DNA of 29,648 nt from a virus. Under the pieces are notes generated by a model. The model made no database searches and was not told the DNA's origin. It saw only the letters and a program-made list of their open reading frames with translations. The DNA lies in the IMG/VR virus record IMGVR_UViG_3300027900_000009, positions 1 to 29,648 of that record. One strand, 5' to 3'. Below, in pieces: positions 5,760-12,857 of the stretch; within the stretch, counting starts at the first letter, position 1; each line of letters opens with the position of its first letter. Made by a program: the position numbers and the translations under genes.

Positions 5760-6325
5760 TGGCTACTTACTTCTGGGCGGACACGCACTTCAACCATAAG
5801 GGGATTCTTAAATACACCTCCAGACCCTACAAGAACACCCTTGAGATGAATGCTGAGCTGATCGCTAGATGGAACTCCGTAGTTCTCCAGGAGAGTGACG
5901 AGGTTTACTTTCTAGGGGACTTTGGCTTTCATCACTCCGAGGGAAGGGATCTAGGAGAGATCTTCTGGAAGCTTCGAGGGAGGAAGAGCCTGGTGGTGGG
6001 GAATCATGACGAGAAGAATCCCAAGACTCTAAAGCTCCCATGGGAGAGGGTAGAAAATCTCTATACCTTCAAATCTGGAGGCTTTCGAGCCGAGCTGTGT
6101 CACTACCCCCTGGAGACCTGGAAGGCCTGCTGGCGAGGCTCCTTGATGCTTCACGGGCACTGCCATGGAACTCTTAAAAGGAAGCTTCCCAAGCGCTTCG
6201 ACGTGGGGTGTGACGTAGAGCATCTTCCAGTGCTTTGGGAAGATCTTGTTGCCCGTGCGGCGAAGGAAAACTTCCAGCCTGGCGAGGTGGACGGACATGG
6301 TCTAGAGATACCGGGGGATGCATGA
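5759..6325 (+). CDS. Calcineurin-like metallophosphoesterase
   Basis: All metal-site motifs of the family are present in order: ADTHF (Asp8, His10), LGDFGFH (Asp54), GNHDE (Asn82-His83-Asp84), CHYP (His115), LHGHCHG (His132, His134) and DVGCD. These bind a di-metal centre that hydrolyses phosphomonoesters or diesters. Phage relatives act on nucleotides, RNA 2',3'-cyclic ends or DNA ends; the substrate here cannot be told. At 188 residues it is a compact single-domain member. It begins on the TAATG of the preceding gene and ends ATGA into the PD-(D/E)XK nuclease, so the two may be a functional pair in DNA end processing. Confidence 0.9.
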   Translation: MATYFWADTHFNHKGILKYTSRPYKNTLEMNAELIARWNSVVLQESDEVYFLGDFGFHHSEGRDLGEIFWKLRGRKSLVVGNHDEKNPKTLKLPWERVENLYTFKSGGFRAELCHYPLETWKACWRGSLMLHGHCHGTLKRKLPKRFDVGCDVEHLPVLWEDLVARAAKENFQPGEVDGHGLEIPGDA

Positions 6326-7371
6326 GATACATAAGCAGGTCTAGCTTCGACACCTTCAGGGAGTGCCCTAGGAAAGGCTACTGGCGTTACCTCTCGGGGC
6401 CCTTTGAAGGGGGGGAGGTTCTAGGCCTGGAAGAAGATCGAACCTCCTGGCACCTTGACCTGGGTATAGCGTGGCACACCGGCGCAGAGAAGCTCCTTCA
6501 AGGTGAGGGCGGCTCCGCTGCGTTCGATGCTGCCATGGCCTTGAATCTCCCTCTAGGAGCTGACTTGCGGGAATGGCTTCTAGCAGCCTTCCTAGCATGG
6601 GAGCGTGCGAAAGCTGATGACTTCTTCGAGAAGTGGGAGGTTCTAAGCATTGAGGACGAATTTGAGATACCTATATCACCTAACGTGGTTCTCTACACAA
6701 GGGCTGATTCTGTGGTGCGGGATAGGGCTGATGGATCTTGTTGGGTTCTCAACTGGAAAACTGCTTCAGATGTTAAGGACTGGAACAAGAAATGGTTCTT
6801 TGACCCGCAAGGCTGGACAGAGGCCCTCGCGGCGGAAGCCAAGCTAGGCGTAGAGGTGAAAGGATGCATTTACCTAGGCGTCTGGAAAGGACCGATATAC
6901 CAGGGGAAGACATCTTCCAGGTTGATCTACGGGTACAAGCACTCCGGGAGGGGAGGGCTCACCTACGGAACCGAGAACGGTGGTGGCGGGGTTCGCTTCG
7001 AGGCGTGGAAGGAAGAGTTCCCCTTTGGGCTGGGAACTGCGGCCTGGATCTCCTGGCTCCCTCAGGACTTCCTAAAGAAGCACTTTGTAGAGTCTGCCCC
7101 CCAGATGCGTCAGGATCTCCTAGTGGAGAAATGGCTCCGCCAGGTGGTAAGGTATGAGGCAGATGTGGACCACATGCTCTCAGGAAGCGAGGAGGACAAG
7201 GAGACCTTCTTCTGGCAGAACTGGAGCGAGATAACCTGCGGGAGATGTGCTTTCAAGGACCTTTGCATGCTGAGGTCTTCCCCAGAGGAGATGATCAAGG
7301 AAGGCCTCCTTAGGCCTAGAAAGAAGAGTCCTAGAGATGAAGCAGAAGCTAAAGCAGGGGAGGTAACATGA
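6322..7371 (+). CDS. PD-(D/E)XK nuclease with four-Cys Fe-S signature (Cas4/AddB-like)
   Basis: ATG 6322 overlaps the previous stop (ATGA) and is preferred over an upstream in-frame GTG, giving 349 residues. One Cys near the N-terminus (FRECPRKGYWRY, Cys15) and three near the C-terminus (TCGRCAFKDLC, Cys306, Cys309, Cys315) form the usual iron-sulfur staple of Cas4/AddB/RecB-type nucleases. The core shows IAWHTGAEKLL (His52), TRADSVVRD (Asp129), WVLNWKTASD (Lys146) and an aromatic QGW motif. The second metal ligand, normally Asp/Glu two residues before the Lys, reads Asn144, so activity may be altered. It probably trims DNA ends for recombination with the Sak4-like ATPase encoded downstream. 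Confidence 0.88.
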   Translation: MRYISRSSFDTFRECPRKGYWRYLSGPFEGGEVLGLEEDRTSWHLDLGIAWHTGAEKLLQGEGGSAAFDAAMALNLPLGADLREWLLAAFLAWERAKADDFFEKWEVLSIEDEFEIPISPNVVLYTRADSVVRDRADGSCWVLNWKTASDVKDWNKKWFFDPQGWTEALAAEAKLGVEVKGCIYLGVWKGPIYQGKTSSRLIYGYKHSGRGGLTYGTENGGGGVRFEAWKEEFPFGLGTAAWISWLPQDFLKKHFVESAPQMRQDLLVEKWLRQVVRYEADVDHMLSGSEEDKETFFWQNWSEITCGRCAFKDLCMLRSSPEEMIKEGLLRPRKKSPRDEAEAKAGEVT

Positions 7372-7553
7372 AGTTCCAAGTAGATATCGAGGCTGATTAC
7401 TCGGTGGAGGATATCGAGGATGATGATGCGGCTGCCCTGGAGTACCAGGACCTACTCTACGAACTCCGCCGTGCCTTCCCTTCCAATGTTAAGCTCAAGG
7501 TCACCCTTAAGTTTCGTGACAAGAAAGGCGTGTGGAATGTCTGGAGAACCTAA
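7368..7553 (+). CDS. Small acidic hypothetical protein
   Basis: ATG 7368 overlaps the nuclease stop (ATGA) and follows AGGGGAGG. The 61-residue product has an acidic centre (SVEDIEDDDAAALEYQDLLY) and a basic beta-like end (NVKLKVTLKFRDKKGVW). No known motif. Strong acidic segments in phage replication operons sometimes mimic DNA or bind SSB, but nothing here proves it. It ends inside the next gene, a 17-base overlap. Confidence 0.78.
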   Translation: MKFQVDIEADYSVEDIEDDDAAALEYQDLLYELRRAFPSNVKLKVTLKFRDKKGVWNVWRT

Positions 7554-7722
7554 GACCATCGACCCCCTAAAGGTGGCGTACCACAGAACCCTCACCTCCC
7601 TGATGAACATGGCGGCGGAGAATGAGCGCCTCAGGGGACTCCTCTTCTGGAGTATAGGAGCCAATATAGGCCTGGTAAGTCTGGTGATTTTTACGCTCTG
7701 CAAGGCTTATGGGGTTTTCTAA
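7537..7722 (+). CDS. Small tail-anchored-type membrane protein
   Basis: ATG 7537 gives 61 residues. An N-terminal polar/helical part (EPKTIDPLKVAYHRTLTSL) leads to NMAAENERLRG and then one hydrophobic span (LLFWSIGANIGLVSLVIFTL) ending a few residues before the stop. A single C-terminal transmembrane helix suggests a membrane-anchored cytosolic protein. Similar small proteins occur between replication genes in many phages, without known roles. The GGAATG context has a weak ribosome site, and the 17-base overlap with the preceding gene suggests reinitiation. Confidence 0.75.
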   Translation: MSGEPKTIDPLKVAYHRTLTSLMNMAAENERLRGLLFWSIGANIGLVSLVIFTLCKAYGVF

Positions 7723-8773
7723 TATGCCTATAGTTACTCCGGGAAACGTGATGCTGATTTACGGCCAAGGCGGCATGGGGAAGAGCACGCTGGGGGCCCA
7801 GCTGGCAGCCTACACCTACAAAACTAGCGGGAAGAAAACCCGAGTAGTAAACATGGATGGCGGCGGCACAGCCAACGCCTACTCTGTGCTGCTTGAGAAA
7901 GGAATCGCTGAGATATGGAACGTGGATCAGTGGGACGAAAGAAGCCTCTTCCTGACTCTGGACCAGGGGAGCAAGGGCTTCTGGCCGGAGGACACGAAGG
8001 AGCCGAACTCCCCCCTGATGCCTCCCTTCCAGAAGTGGAAGGAGTGTCCTTCTTGTTCAAAAGATGTGGGTGCGAAGGGCTACGCTCTCCCGCCGAAATG
8101 CGCATCTTGTGGGACGACCCTAGCTGCGGGGACGTTTTGCCGAACGCGAACCACCTATGCAAACGGGTTCGATGCAGTGGGTGCGGTCGTCTTCGAGGGG
8201 TTCACATCATTTGGGGAAGCGTTGCTGAGGCGCTTGCGCACCATCAACCCCGAGGGGGGGAGAACCATAGATGACAAGGCGGGAGATGGAACAACTTTTA
8301 AGATCTCTGCTCCCGGGCAGCAGCACTACGGAGACGCCCAAGCCTACCTTGGGCAGTTCGTCGCCAACTCCAAGACCATCCCCACAGGAAGAGTCCTTTG
8401 GACAGCTCTGGAGAATCGTGGGGAAGAAGACGGAAAGGCAGTATATGGTCCAAAGGGCCCAGGGCAAGCACTCACTGCAACTTGTATCCCCTGGTTCACG
8501 GACGTGATACACCTTGATGGGATTCCTAAGACCGAAAAGGGCCTGGTTGTGAAGGATTCCAATGGCATGGAGGTGGTAGAGAGGAAGCTCTTCCTCTCCC
8601 CGCATTACCCTGCAGACAACAAGCTCTTCCTCTTTAGAGCGAAGACTTCTGCCCCGCTCACTGGAGGGATGCCTACCCTCTTGGATTTTCCTCCCACAGG
8701 TAACACGGTAGAGAAACTTTTCCAGCACATTGAAGACGCCAAGAAGAAGGCGGGAGAGGAAGCCTTGAAGTGA
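7709..8773 (+). CDS. Sak4-like RecA-fold recombination ATPase with zinc insert
   Basis: Walker A GQGGMGKST (residues 19-27) follows a beta strand (NVMLIYG). RVVNMDGGGTANAY, AVVFEGFTSFGEALL (Walker B region, with Glu163 where Asp is usual) and TIPTGRVLWTALENRGEED match the RecA-like AAA_24/Sak4 phage ATPases. These anneal or exchange single strands together with an SSB. Unusually, residues 113-134 hold CPSC and CASC, a zinc-ribbon inserted between the P-loop and Walker B. Length is 354. ATG 7709 overlaps the preceding gene by 14 bases. ATG 7724 (MPIVTPGNV), just after that stop, is an equally possible start. Family call is solid; annealing activity is inferred from the family. Confidence 0.9.
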   Translation: MGFSNMPIVTPGNVMLIYGQGGMGKSTLGAQLAAYTYKTSGKKTRVVNMDGGGTANAYSVLLEKGIAEIWNVDQWDERSLFLTLDQGSKGFWPEDTKEPNSPLMPPFQKWKECPSCSKDVGAKGYALPPKCASCGTTLAAGTFCRTRTTYANGFDAVGAVVFEGFTSFGEALLRRLRTINPEGGRTIDDKAGDGTTFKISAPGQQHYGDAQAYLGQFVANSKTIPTGRVLWTALENRGEEDGKAVYGPKGPGQALTATCIPWFTDVIHLDGIPKTEKGLVVKDSNGMEVVERKLFLSPHYPADNKLFLFRAKTSAPLTGGMPTLLDFPPTGNTVEKLFQHIEDAKKKAGEEALK

Positions 8774-9351
8774 GCGAAATCCTCTCTTGGGTGGATGACG
8801 AAGCAATCCCGGGCATGTTCGACTTCGCGGAGGTCTACGACCTTGCTGTGAAGGAGGCTCCATGGGGGAGCTACCTGGTAGAGGTGGGGGTTTTTCATGG
8901 CAGGTCTCTGGTTTATCTTGCCAGGGCCGCTGCTAAGGCTAATAACTTTCTCCAGGTGGTAGGCGTAGATTGGGGCCGAGGTATAGGCTACGGCCTCAAC
9001 GCGGATGGCGTCCTTAGGAATCTTCTCCTCAGGAAGCTGGATGTACCCTTGATTTTCTGTGACTCGGCGAAGGCTGCCAACTTCTTCAAGGATAATGGCT
9101 GCTTTTTCGTCTTCCTAGATGCGGATCACGAGGAGGAAAGTGTAAGAAGGGATATTAACGCTTGGTTGCCAAAGATCGCTCCTGGAGGTATCCTAGCTGG
9201 GCATGACTACGAACACCCCAAGGCAGTGAAGCTGCACCCGGGGGTCAAAGTAGCGGTGGACGACATCTTAGGTCCAGAGGTTGGGCACAAGCCAATAGAG
9301 GGCTGTTGGATGATGAGAAAACACGGAGATAGGCTGAGGCACCTTAGGTGA
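8770..9351 (+). CDS. Class I SAM-dependent methyltransferase
   Basis: Motif I is present as YLVEVGVFHGRSLVYLA (residues ~35-51), the acidic strand II as VVGVDWGRG, and motif IV/V as FFVFLDADHEEESVRRDINAWLPKIAPGGILAGHDY. This layout matches the Methyltransf_24 family, whose members act on sugars, small molecules or nucleoside derivatives. It shows no DNA-methylase catalytic motif (NPPY or PCQ). GTG 8770 overlaps the Sak4-like stop (GTGA). Two more methyltransferase/glycosyltransferase clusters lie downstream, so it may take part in modifying nucleotides or surface glycans. The substrate is not readable. 193 residues is a normal size. Confidence 0.87.
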   Translation: MSEILSWVDDEAIPGMFDFAEVYDLAVKEAPWGSYLVEVGVFHGRSLVYLARAAAKANNFLQVVGVDWGRGIGYGLNADGVLRNLLLRKLDVPLIFCDSAKAANFFKDNGCFFVFLDADHEEESVRRDINAWLPKIAPGGILAGHDYEHPKAVKLHPGVKVAVDDILGPEVGHKPIEGCWMMRKHGDRLRHLR

Positions 9352-9422
9352 AACGTCTAGCTTTTCGCGCCTTTCTGGTCTTCTACCTCTACATCCTTGT
9401 GGCTGTCTTCTCTACTTTGTGA
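9348..9422 (+). CDS. 24-residue hydrophobic peptide
   Basis: GTG 9348 overlaps the methyltransferase stop (GTGA) and the frame stops at TGA 9420-9422. The peptide starts MKRLAFR and continues AFLVFYLYILVAVFSTL, a single hydrophobic helix behind a basic N-terminus. The stop-start overlap and fill of the otherwise empty interval support translation. It is, however, very short and its ribosome site (CCTTAGGTG) is weak. Function unknown. Confidence 0.5.
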   Translation: MKRLAFRAFLVFYLYILVAVFSTL

Positions 9423-9426
9423 AGAC

Positions 9427-9741
9427 ATGGGCGACGAGAAGATTACCCCCGAGGGGCACCTGGTAGTAGACTTGGAGACCAAGGAAACTCGTATCCCCCT
9501 AGGCCTCTTGGAGGACCCCGCAAGGTTTGACGTGGGGGTTTCTCCTTCCTTGGGGGACATGATCGTGATAAACTTCGTTGACCAGCAGGGGCAAACTAAT
9601 CAAGCTCTTGGGTTCAGGGGCAAAGCTGCTGAAAAGCTTCTACAAAGTTTCTACACCCTGCTGGTTATGATGCATGGTGCGTGGCCTGGGGACGGGGAGG
9701 ACCAGACCAAGTCACCCAAGAAAAAGATAACTCTCCACTAG
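9427..9741 (+). CDS. Hypothetical protein
   Basis: The frame opens at a GTG at 9397, but ATG 9427 starts just after the small peptide's stop and gives 104 residues, beginning MGDEKITPEGHLVVDLETKE. The body mixes beta-like segments (GDMIVINFVDQQ) with a helical end (AEKLLQSFYTLLVMMHGAW) and a Lys-rich tail (SPKKKITLH). No known motif. Position between Sak4/methyltransferase and a probable abundant DNA-metabolism protein suggests a role in the replication/recombination module, without direct evidence. Confidence 0.8.
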   Translation: MGDEKITPEGHLVVDLETKETRIPLGLLEDPARFDVGVSPSLGDMIVINFVDQQGQTNQALGFRGKAAEKLLQSFYTLLVMMHGAWPGDGEDQTKSPKKKITLH

Positions 9742-9748
9742 CTAAAAA

Positions 9749-9760
9749 GCCCGAAAGGGC
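9749..9760 (+). promoter_or_regulatory. GCCC-GAAA-GGGC hairpin in the leader of the next gene
   Basis: A perfect 4-bp stem with a GAAA (GNRA) tetraloop stands 18 bases before ATG 9778, followed by A-rich sequence rather than T. It may stabilise or expose the leader of a highly expressed gene rather than terminate. Confidence 0.3.
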
Positions 9761-9777
9761 AGAAAAGAGAAACCTTA

Positions 9778-10380
9778 ATGGCTGCTACGCTTCCGATCGA
9801 CGTTGCTGGAAACCCCCCCTTTGAGGGCGAGATCATGGCGGAGTCTCCTGACTTCACCAACTACGAGCTGCTGAACCCTGGGGTCTACACCTCACCTCAC
9901 CGAGAGGTCAAGGCTGGCCAGGCGGTGGACAAGAATGGCAAGGCCTACATCTTCGCTGCCATCGAGTGCGCTGAGCTGCAGGATGAGGCGGGAGCTACTA
10001 TCACGCTGGCCCGGCCCCTCAAGACCTGGATCGCCACCTTTGCCAAGACGCGGAAGAACCAGCAGGGTTCCACCTCCGCGGTGGCTGAGTACCTCAAGGC
10101 TGTGGGCTTTGAGCCTCACCAGCTCAAGGGCGAGGAGATCAAGCAGGCCCTTAGCGAGAGTGCCTCCTACCCTGTGAACATCATGGTTGGCTGGACCAAC
10201 CGCACCAAGCCCACGGGGTCCAAGCTGGCTAACGGCAAGGATGAGTACACCGAGGAGTGGGCCAAGACGGCTGACTTCAATGCGGGCACGCCGGAGACGC
10301 CGCACCTGGTTCCCACCTTTGAAAAGGACGGGGCCCTGGTGCAGGCCAAGCATAGGATTTCCTACTTCAAGAAGGTCTAG
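9778..10380 (+). CDS. Possible single-strand DNA-binding or annealing-associated protein
   Basis: This gene stands out by codon use (GAC, ACC, AAG, CTG, GCC) compared with its AGG/CTA-rich neighbours, typical of a highly expressed phage gene. It is closed by the only strong intrinsic terminator in the region. The 200-residue product has beta-rich segments (GKAYIFAAIECAEL, YPVNIMVGWTNRTKPTG, AKHRISYFKKV) and a helical insert (TSAVAEYLKAVGFEP). No catalytic motif is present. An abundant beta-rich protein beside a Sak4-like ATPase and an exonuclease-type enzyme is a good SSB candidate, but this rests on context only. ATG 9835, behind GAGGGCGAG, is an alternative start (MAESPDFTNYELL). ATG 9778 lacks a clear ribosome site. 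Confidence 0.8.
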   Translation: MAATLPIDVAGNPPFEGEIMAESPDFTNYELLNPGVYTSPHREVKAGQAVDKNGKAYIFAAIECAELQDEAGATITLARPLKTWIATFAKTRKNQQGSTSAVAEYLKAVGFEPHQLKGEEIKQALSESASYPVNIMVGWTNRTKPTGSKLANGKDEYTEEWAKTADFNAGTPETPHLVPTFEKDGALVQAKHRISYFKKV

Positions 10381-10391
10381 ACCTTCCCCTC

Positions 10392-10418
10392 GGGGGCGGG
10401 GTTAAGCCCCCCTTTTTT
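10392..10418 (+). terminator. Intrinsic terminator of the 1858-10380 operon
   Basis: GGGGGC (10392-10397) pairs with GCCCCC (10406-10411), loop GGGGTTAA, followed by CTTTTTT. It is 11 bases after the stop codon of the preceding gene. A clean Rho-independent terminator. Confidence 0.87.
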
Positions 10419-10489
10419 GCGGGGACTCTCGGAGAGGGCTAGGACTCATAATCCTCTGCAAGGTGGTTCAACTCCACCCTCCGCTACCA
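10418..10489 (+). tRNA. tRNA-Met-like gene (anticodon CAU) with reduced D-arm
   Basis: The 3' half is canonical: T-stem GGTGG/CCACC around TTCAACT (10462-10478), acceptor strand CTCCGCT, discriminator A, and an encoded CCA (10487-10489). The 5' acceptor TGCGGGG pairs with it at six positions (one G-U) and has a U-U mismatch at the first pair. The anticodon loop CTCATAA reads CAU (10447-10449), with a 4-bp stem plus one mismatch. Only 12 bases are available for the D-arm. The best fold, CTCT/AGAG, has a 3-base CGG loop instead of the usual 8-base loop. So it is either a minimal tRNA or a degenerate one. It could decode Met, or Ile if the C34 is modified. Confidence 0.55.
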
Positions 10490-10516
10490 GGCACTTTTTC
10501 CCACAGGTTTAAGTGG

Positions 10517-10536
10517 CCTTCACACTAGGGTGAAGG
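10517..10536 (+). other. 7-bp hairpin between tRNA-like gene and promoter
   Basis: CCTTCAC (10517-10523) and GTGAAGG (10530-10536) form a perfect stem with a 6-base loop (ACTAGG). No T-tract follows. It could be an operator or an RNA processing signal. Nothing else except the promoter is seen in 10490-10674. Confidence 0.35.
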
Positions 10537-10622
10537 AAATGTTTCTGAGGTGGCTAACCTAGCGCGATTTGCCAAGATGCGGTTGTGGGAGGGGGCCTGT
10601 GACTGGGTCTCCTCCCTTTTTC

Positions 10623-10651
10623 TTGTCAAGCTACCACCTCTGAGGTATACT
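10623..10651 (+). promoter_or_regulatory. Strong sigma70-type promoter for the lipoprotein cassette
   Basis: TTGTCA (10623-10628, 5 of 6) and TATACT (10646-10651, 5 of 6) are separated by exactly 17 bases. It follows a terminator and precedes a near-perfect ribosome site (GGAGGTGAT, 10661-10669) of the ATG at 10675. Its -10 hexamer is the same TATACT as in the divergent promoter at 1811-1820. Confidence 0.77.
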
Positions 10652-10674
10652 AGCTTCCTTGGAGGTGATAGGAA

Positions 10675-12162
10675 ATGATTGAGTTTCTCCGTAAGTTCTT
10701 GATGGGGGTGAGTTTGGCCTGCCTGGGGGGTGGCTTCACTGCCTGTGAGTATAGGCCTAAGCCCCCTGCCCCTACAGTTACCCCCACCCCTGTTCCAACC
10801 CCCACCCCCACTCCTACGCCTGTAGTGAGTTTGGGTAGACCCATGCACGCTATCTTCCTTGAGCTGCTTCTCCGGTCGGAGGGGGGTAAGTGGGTTCGAG
10901 ACAACAAGCCCTTTAGCTACGTGGGCGCGATCCCGTGCTGGCCACCTGACAACGCGGATGGCACCCCTGGACCACTGATTGTGGATGGTAAAAAGATCGA
11001 GTACATGTGGCCTCTCGCTTCCGAGCAGTGGATTGATCACATCGCCTCGAAGGGAGCTAATGGGATTCATCTGCGTCCTGGCCCTATTGGTGCGGCTGAT
11101 ACCATCGCTGAGCTGCAGGCCATCGGAGGTCCGTACCTACCTGATGGCTCTGACTGGAACCCGAAGTTCTGGGAGCGCTTCCACACGATCATCCGGTATG
11201 CCGGTTCTAAGGGGGTGAACGTAGAAATTGATGGTCTCGATGGGTGGGTGGTGAAAAACTCCATCGCCGGAAGTTGGCACATGCCCTTCCCTGAGGAGGA
11301 CGTCTTCACCGCACTCCAGCTTCCCATCAATCCCTCGGTGCGTAAGTGGATCAAGAAGTTGACCTACGAGACCTGCCTCTACGGGCACAAGACATACCAG
11401 ATCGGGAATGAGACTGGTGTCTCTGGCCATGGCTGGACTCCCGAGTGGGAACGGGCTATGTACGGCCTCATTCGTGAGGGCGAGCAGCAGCCTGGTTGCG
11501 ATGGCGAGGTTATTGCCATGATCGGCTCGAATAGCCGGGACTACGATGGGCCTTATGATTTCTTCGTCTCGCACCAGGCGGAGGCACTTACCGCACCGAT
11601 TAGCAACAGGCCCACGGAGGTTAATGAGTACAACCCCGCGCTTGCTCCGGCTCAGTTCAAGAGCCTGATGTGCTCCTCCCGGCGTGCTGGCCAGAGCTTC
11701 TGGTACTGGCGTAGCGATGGCTCCGACGCTTGGCAGGATGCTAGCCTGAACCTCTTGAAAGGGGGGTGTGGCGCAGCTTCTACCTGCCCCGACCCCAAGC
11801 CTGATAGGGCTAAGCTGGATTTCACTATGCTTGTTTACCCGAATGGTATCGTAGATGCCACTCCTATAGTCACCAAGGATTGTGAGTACTGTTCTGCCAT
11901 AGGCATGGGGGAGATTAACGGAACCCCCAGATGTGCTTGCCCCATCAGGAACGAGTGCCCTGGCTTCGACTGCGAGAACCGCCTGACCTGTGAGCAGTAC
12001 GTCCTATCGGTTCCTGGGGTTTGTAGTGCAACGGCGCCAACCTGGCACACGGATGGAACGCTCCTGCTCGTGGACCAGTATGGCTTCCGCGCGCGGACGG
12101 ATGGGACGTGGTTGGAGGCTTGCAACTGCGATTCCTCCATCTGTAGGAGGGTAGAGTTGTGA
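10675..12162 (+). CDS. Exported lipoprotein with Pro/Thr linker and glycosidase-like domain
   Basis: Residues 1-24 form a lipoprotein signal: basic start (MIEFLRKF), hydrophobic core, lipobox FTAC with Cys24. A Pro-Thr repeat linker spans about residues 28-50 (VTPTPVPTPTPTPTP). The next ~300 residues look like a clan GH-A TIM barrel: YQIGNETGVSG with Asn245-Glu246 as acid/base candidate and RPTEVNEYNP (Glu315 or Glu318) as nucleophile candidate. The last ~130 residues are Cys-rich (DCEYCSAIG, RCACPIRNECPG, CNCDSSICRR) and probably disulfide-bonded or lectin-like. It should be anchored in the envelope of the infected cell and act on a glycan or mask a receptor. Strong own promoter. No enzymatic substrate can be named. 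Confidence 0.87.
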   Translation: MIEFLRKFLMGVSLACLGGGFTACEYRPKPPAPTVTPTPVPTPTPTPTPVVSLGRPMHAIFLELLLRSEGGKWVRDNKPFSYVGAIPCWPPDNADGTPGPLIVDGKKIEYMWPLASEQWIDHIASKGANGIHLRPGPIGAADTIAELQAIGGPYLPDGSDWNPKFWERFHTIIRYAGSKGVNVEIDGLDGWVVKNSIAGSWHMPFPEEDVFTALQLPINPSVRKWIKKLTYETCLYGHKTYQIGNETGVSGHGWTPEWERAMYGLIREGEQQPGCDGEVIAMIGSNSRDYDGPYDFFVSHQAEALTAPISNRPTEVNEYNPALAPAQFKSLMCSSRRAGQSFWYWRSDGSDAWQDASLNLLKGGCGAASTCPDPKPDRAKLDFTMLVYPNGIVDATPIVTKDCEYCSAIGMGEINGTPRCACPIRNECPGFDCENRLTCEQYVLSVPGVCSATAPTWHTDGTLLLVDQYGFRARTDGTWLEACNCDSSICRRVEL

Positions 12163-12605
12163 GCAGATACCTTACAGCGTTCTTGCTTCTAGCAGTGCTT
12201 GGGTGTACCCCACCTAAGCCCACCCCCTCTCCTGAGCCTACGCCTACACCTACGGCCACTCCTACCCCCACACCCACACCCCTCCCTACCCCTGGGCCAG
12301 TGGCTTGCACCATCTTTGGTGAGGAAGCCAACTTTAAGATCTCCCTCTTGAATGACAACCAGCTCAAGGATGTGGTAAGGGCAGCTCAGGCCAATGTGGG
12401 GGATGTTTGTGGACAGCCTCCGAGTGTGAGCCTGTGTAGGCTAGCTGTCCAGTTGGACAAGATGGGCTATCCAGCAGGCGTAGCCGGGGACTCGGTGATG
12501 GTGATGCGTAGGGATGTTCTCTACGAGGAGCATCATGCGGTATACTATGGTAATGGCTGCTGGCTTTCCAATACTTTCCGTAATGTCTGGGAAAGGCTAG
12601 ACTAA
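12159..12605 (+). CDS. Small lipoprotein with Pro/Thr linker
   Basis: GTG 12159 overlaps the preceding TGA (GTGA). A lipoprotein signal (MSRYLTAFLLLAVLGC, lipobox VLGC, Cys16) is followed by a Pro/Thr linker (residues ~18-47, repeats of PTPTP). The mature domain is about 100 residues with several Cys (VACTIFGEE, GDVCGQPPSVSLCRL, YGNGCWLS). It also has a His/Tyr-rich segment (VLYEEHHAVYYGNG), which could be a small Cys-stabilised fold. It shares the signal-plus-linker plan with the upstream lipoprotein, suggesting domain shuffling onto a common anchor. Phage lipoproteins of this size often block superinfection by binding outer-membrane receptors. That is inference from the class, not from residues. 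Confidence 0.87.
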   Translation: MSRYLTAFLLLAVLGCTPPKPTPSPEPTPTPTATPTPTPTPLPTPGPVACTIFGEEANFKISLLNDNQLKDVVRAAQANVGDVCGQPPSVSLCRLAVQLDKMGYPAGVAGDSVMVMRRDVLYEEHHAVYYGNGCWLSNTFRNVWERLD

Positions 12606-12857
12606 GTGGCTGACCCATTTTCCCCTCCTGGATTCAAGTCCTTTAGCGACTACTCACTCCAGAAGGCCGTGGATAGGGCGGTGGCCAACCTTCCAGCTGA
12701 TCACACGATCGCTGCGGTAGCTCACGTAGACAACCAGGATGGGGCTAGTTTGAGCATGGTTGTTCGTATCGGTGGGGAATGGAAGCTTTCCGCCACTATC
12801 GCTAAGCAGTGGGATCAGCCCTTCAAGTACGGGGCGGAGGTTGTGTGGTCCCGCTAA
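12606..12857 (+). CDS. Small hypothetical protein of the lipoprotein cassette
   Basis: GTG 12606 directly follows the previous TAA, with GGAAAGG upstream. The 83-residue product starts MADPFSPPGFKSFSDYSLQK. It has a helical part (AVDRAVANLPADHTIAAVA) and a beta hairpin-like end (SLSMVVRIGGEWKLSATIA). No signal or membrane segment, so it is probably cytosolic. It overlaps the next gene by 13 bases. No family recognised. Confidence 0.75.
   Translation: MADPFSPPGFKSFSDYSLQKAVDRAVANLPADHTIAAVAHVDNQDGASLSMVVRIGGEWKLSATIAKQWDQPFKYGAEVVWSR

Noticed and set aside
8207-8863. Long minus-strand frame opposite the Sak4-like gene
   Set aside because: No family motif, Arg/Pro/Ser-rich shadow composition. 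The plus-strand gene has clear Walker A and zinc motifs.
10577-10678. 33-residue plus-strand ORF ending ATGA into the lipoprotein start
   Set aside because: No ribosome site, and it spans the promoter at 10623-10651, so it would lie upstream of and across the transcription start. Probably coincidental.
10650-12367. Minus-strand frames rich in Gly-Val repeats opposite the lipoproteins
   Set aside because: They are the reverse of the Pro/Thr linker codons (CCC ACC reversed reads GGT GGG). The plus-strand genes are well supported by signals, promoter and ribosome sites.
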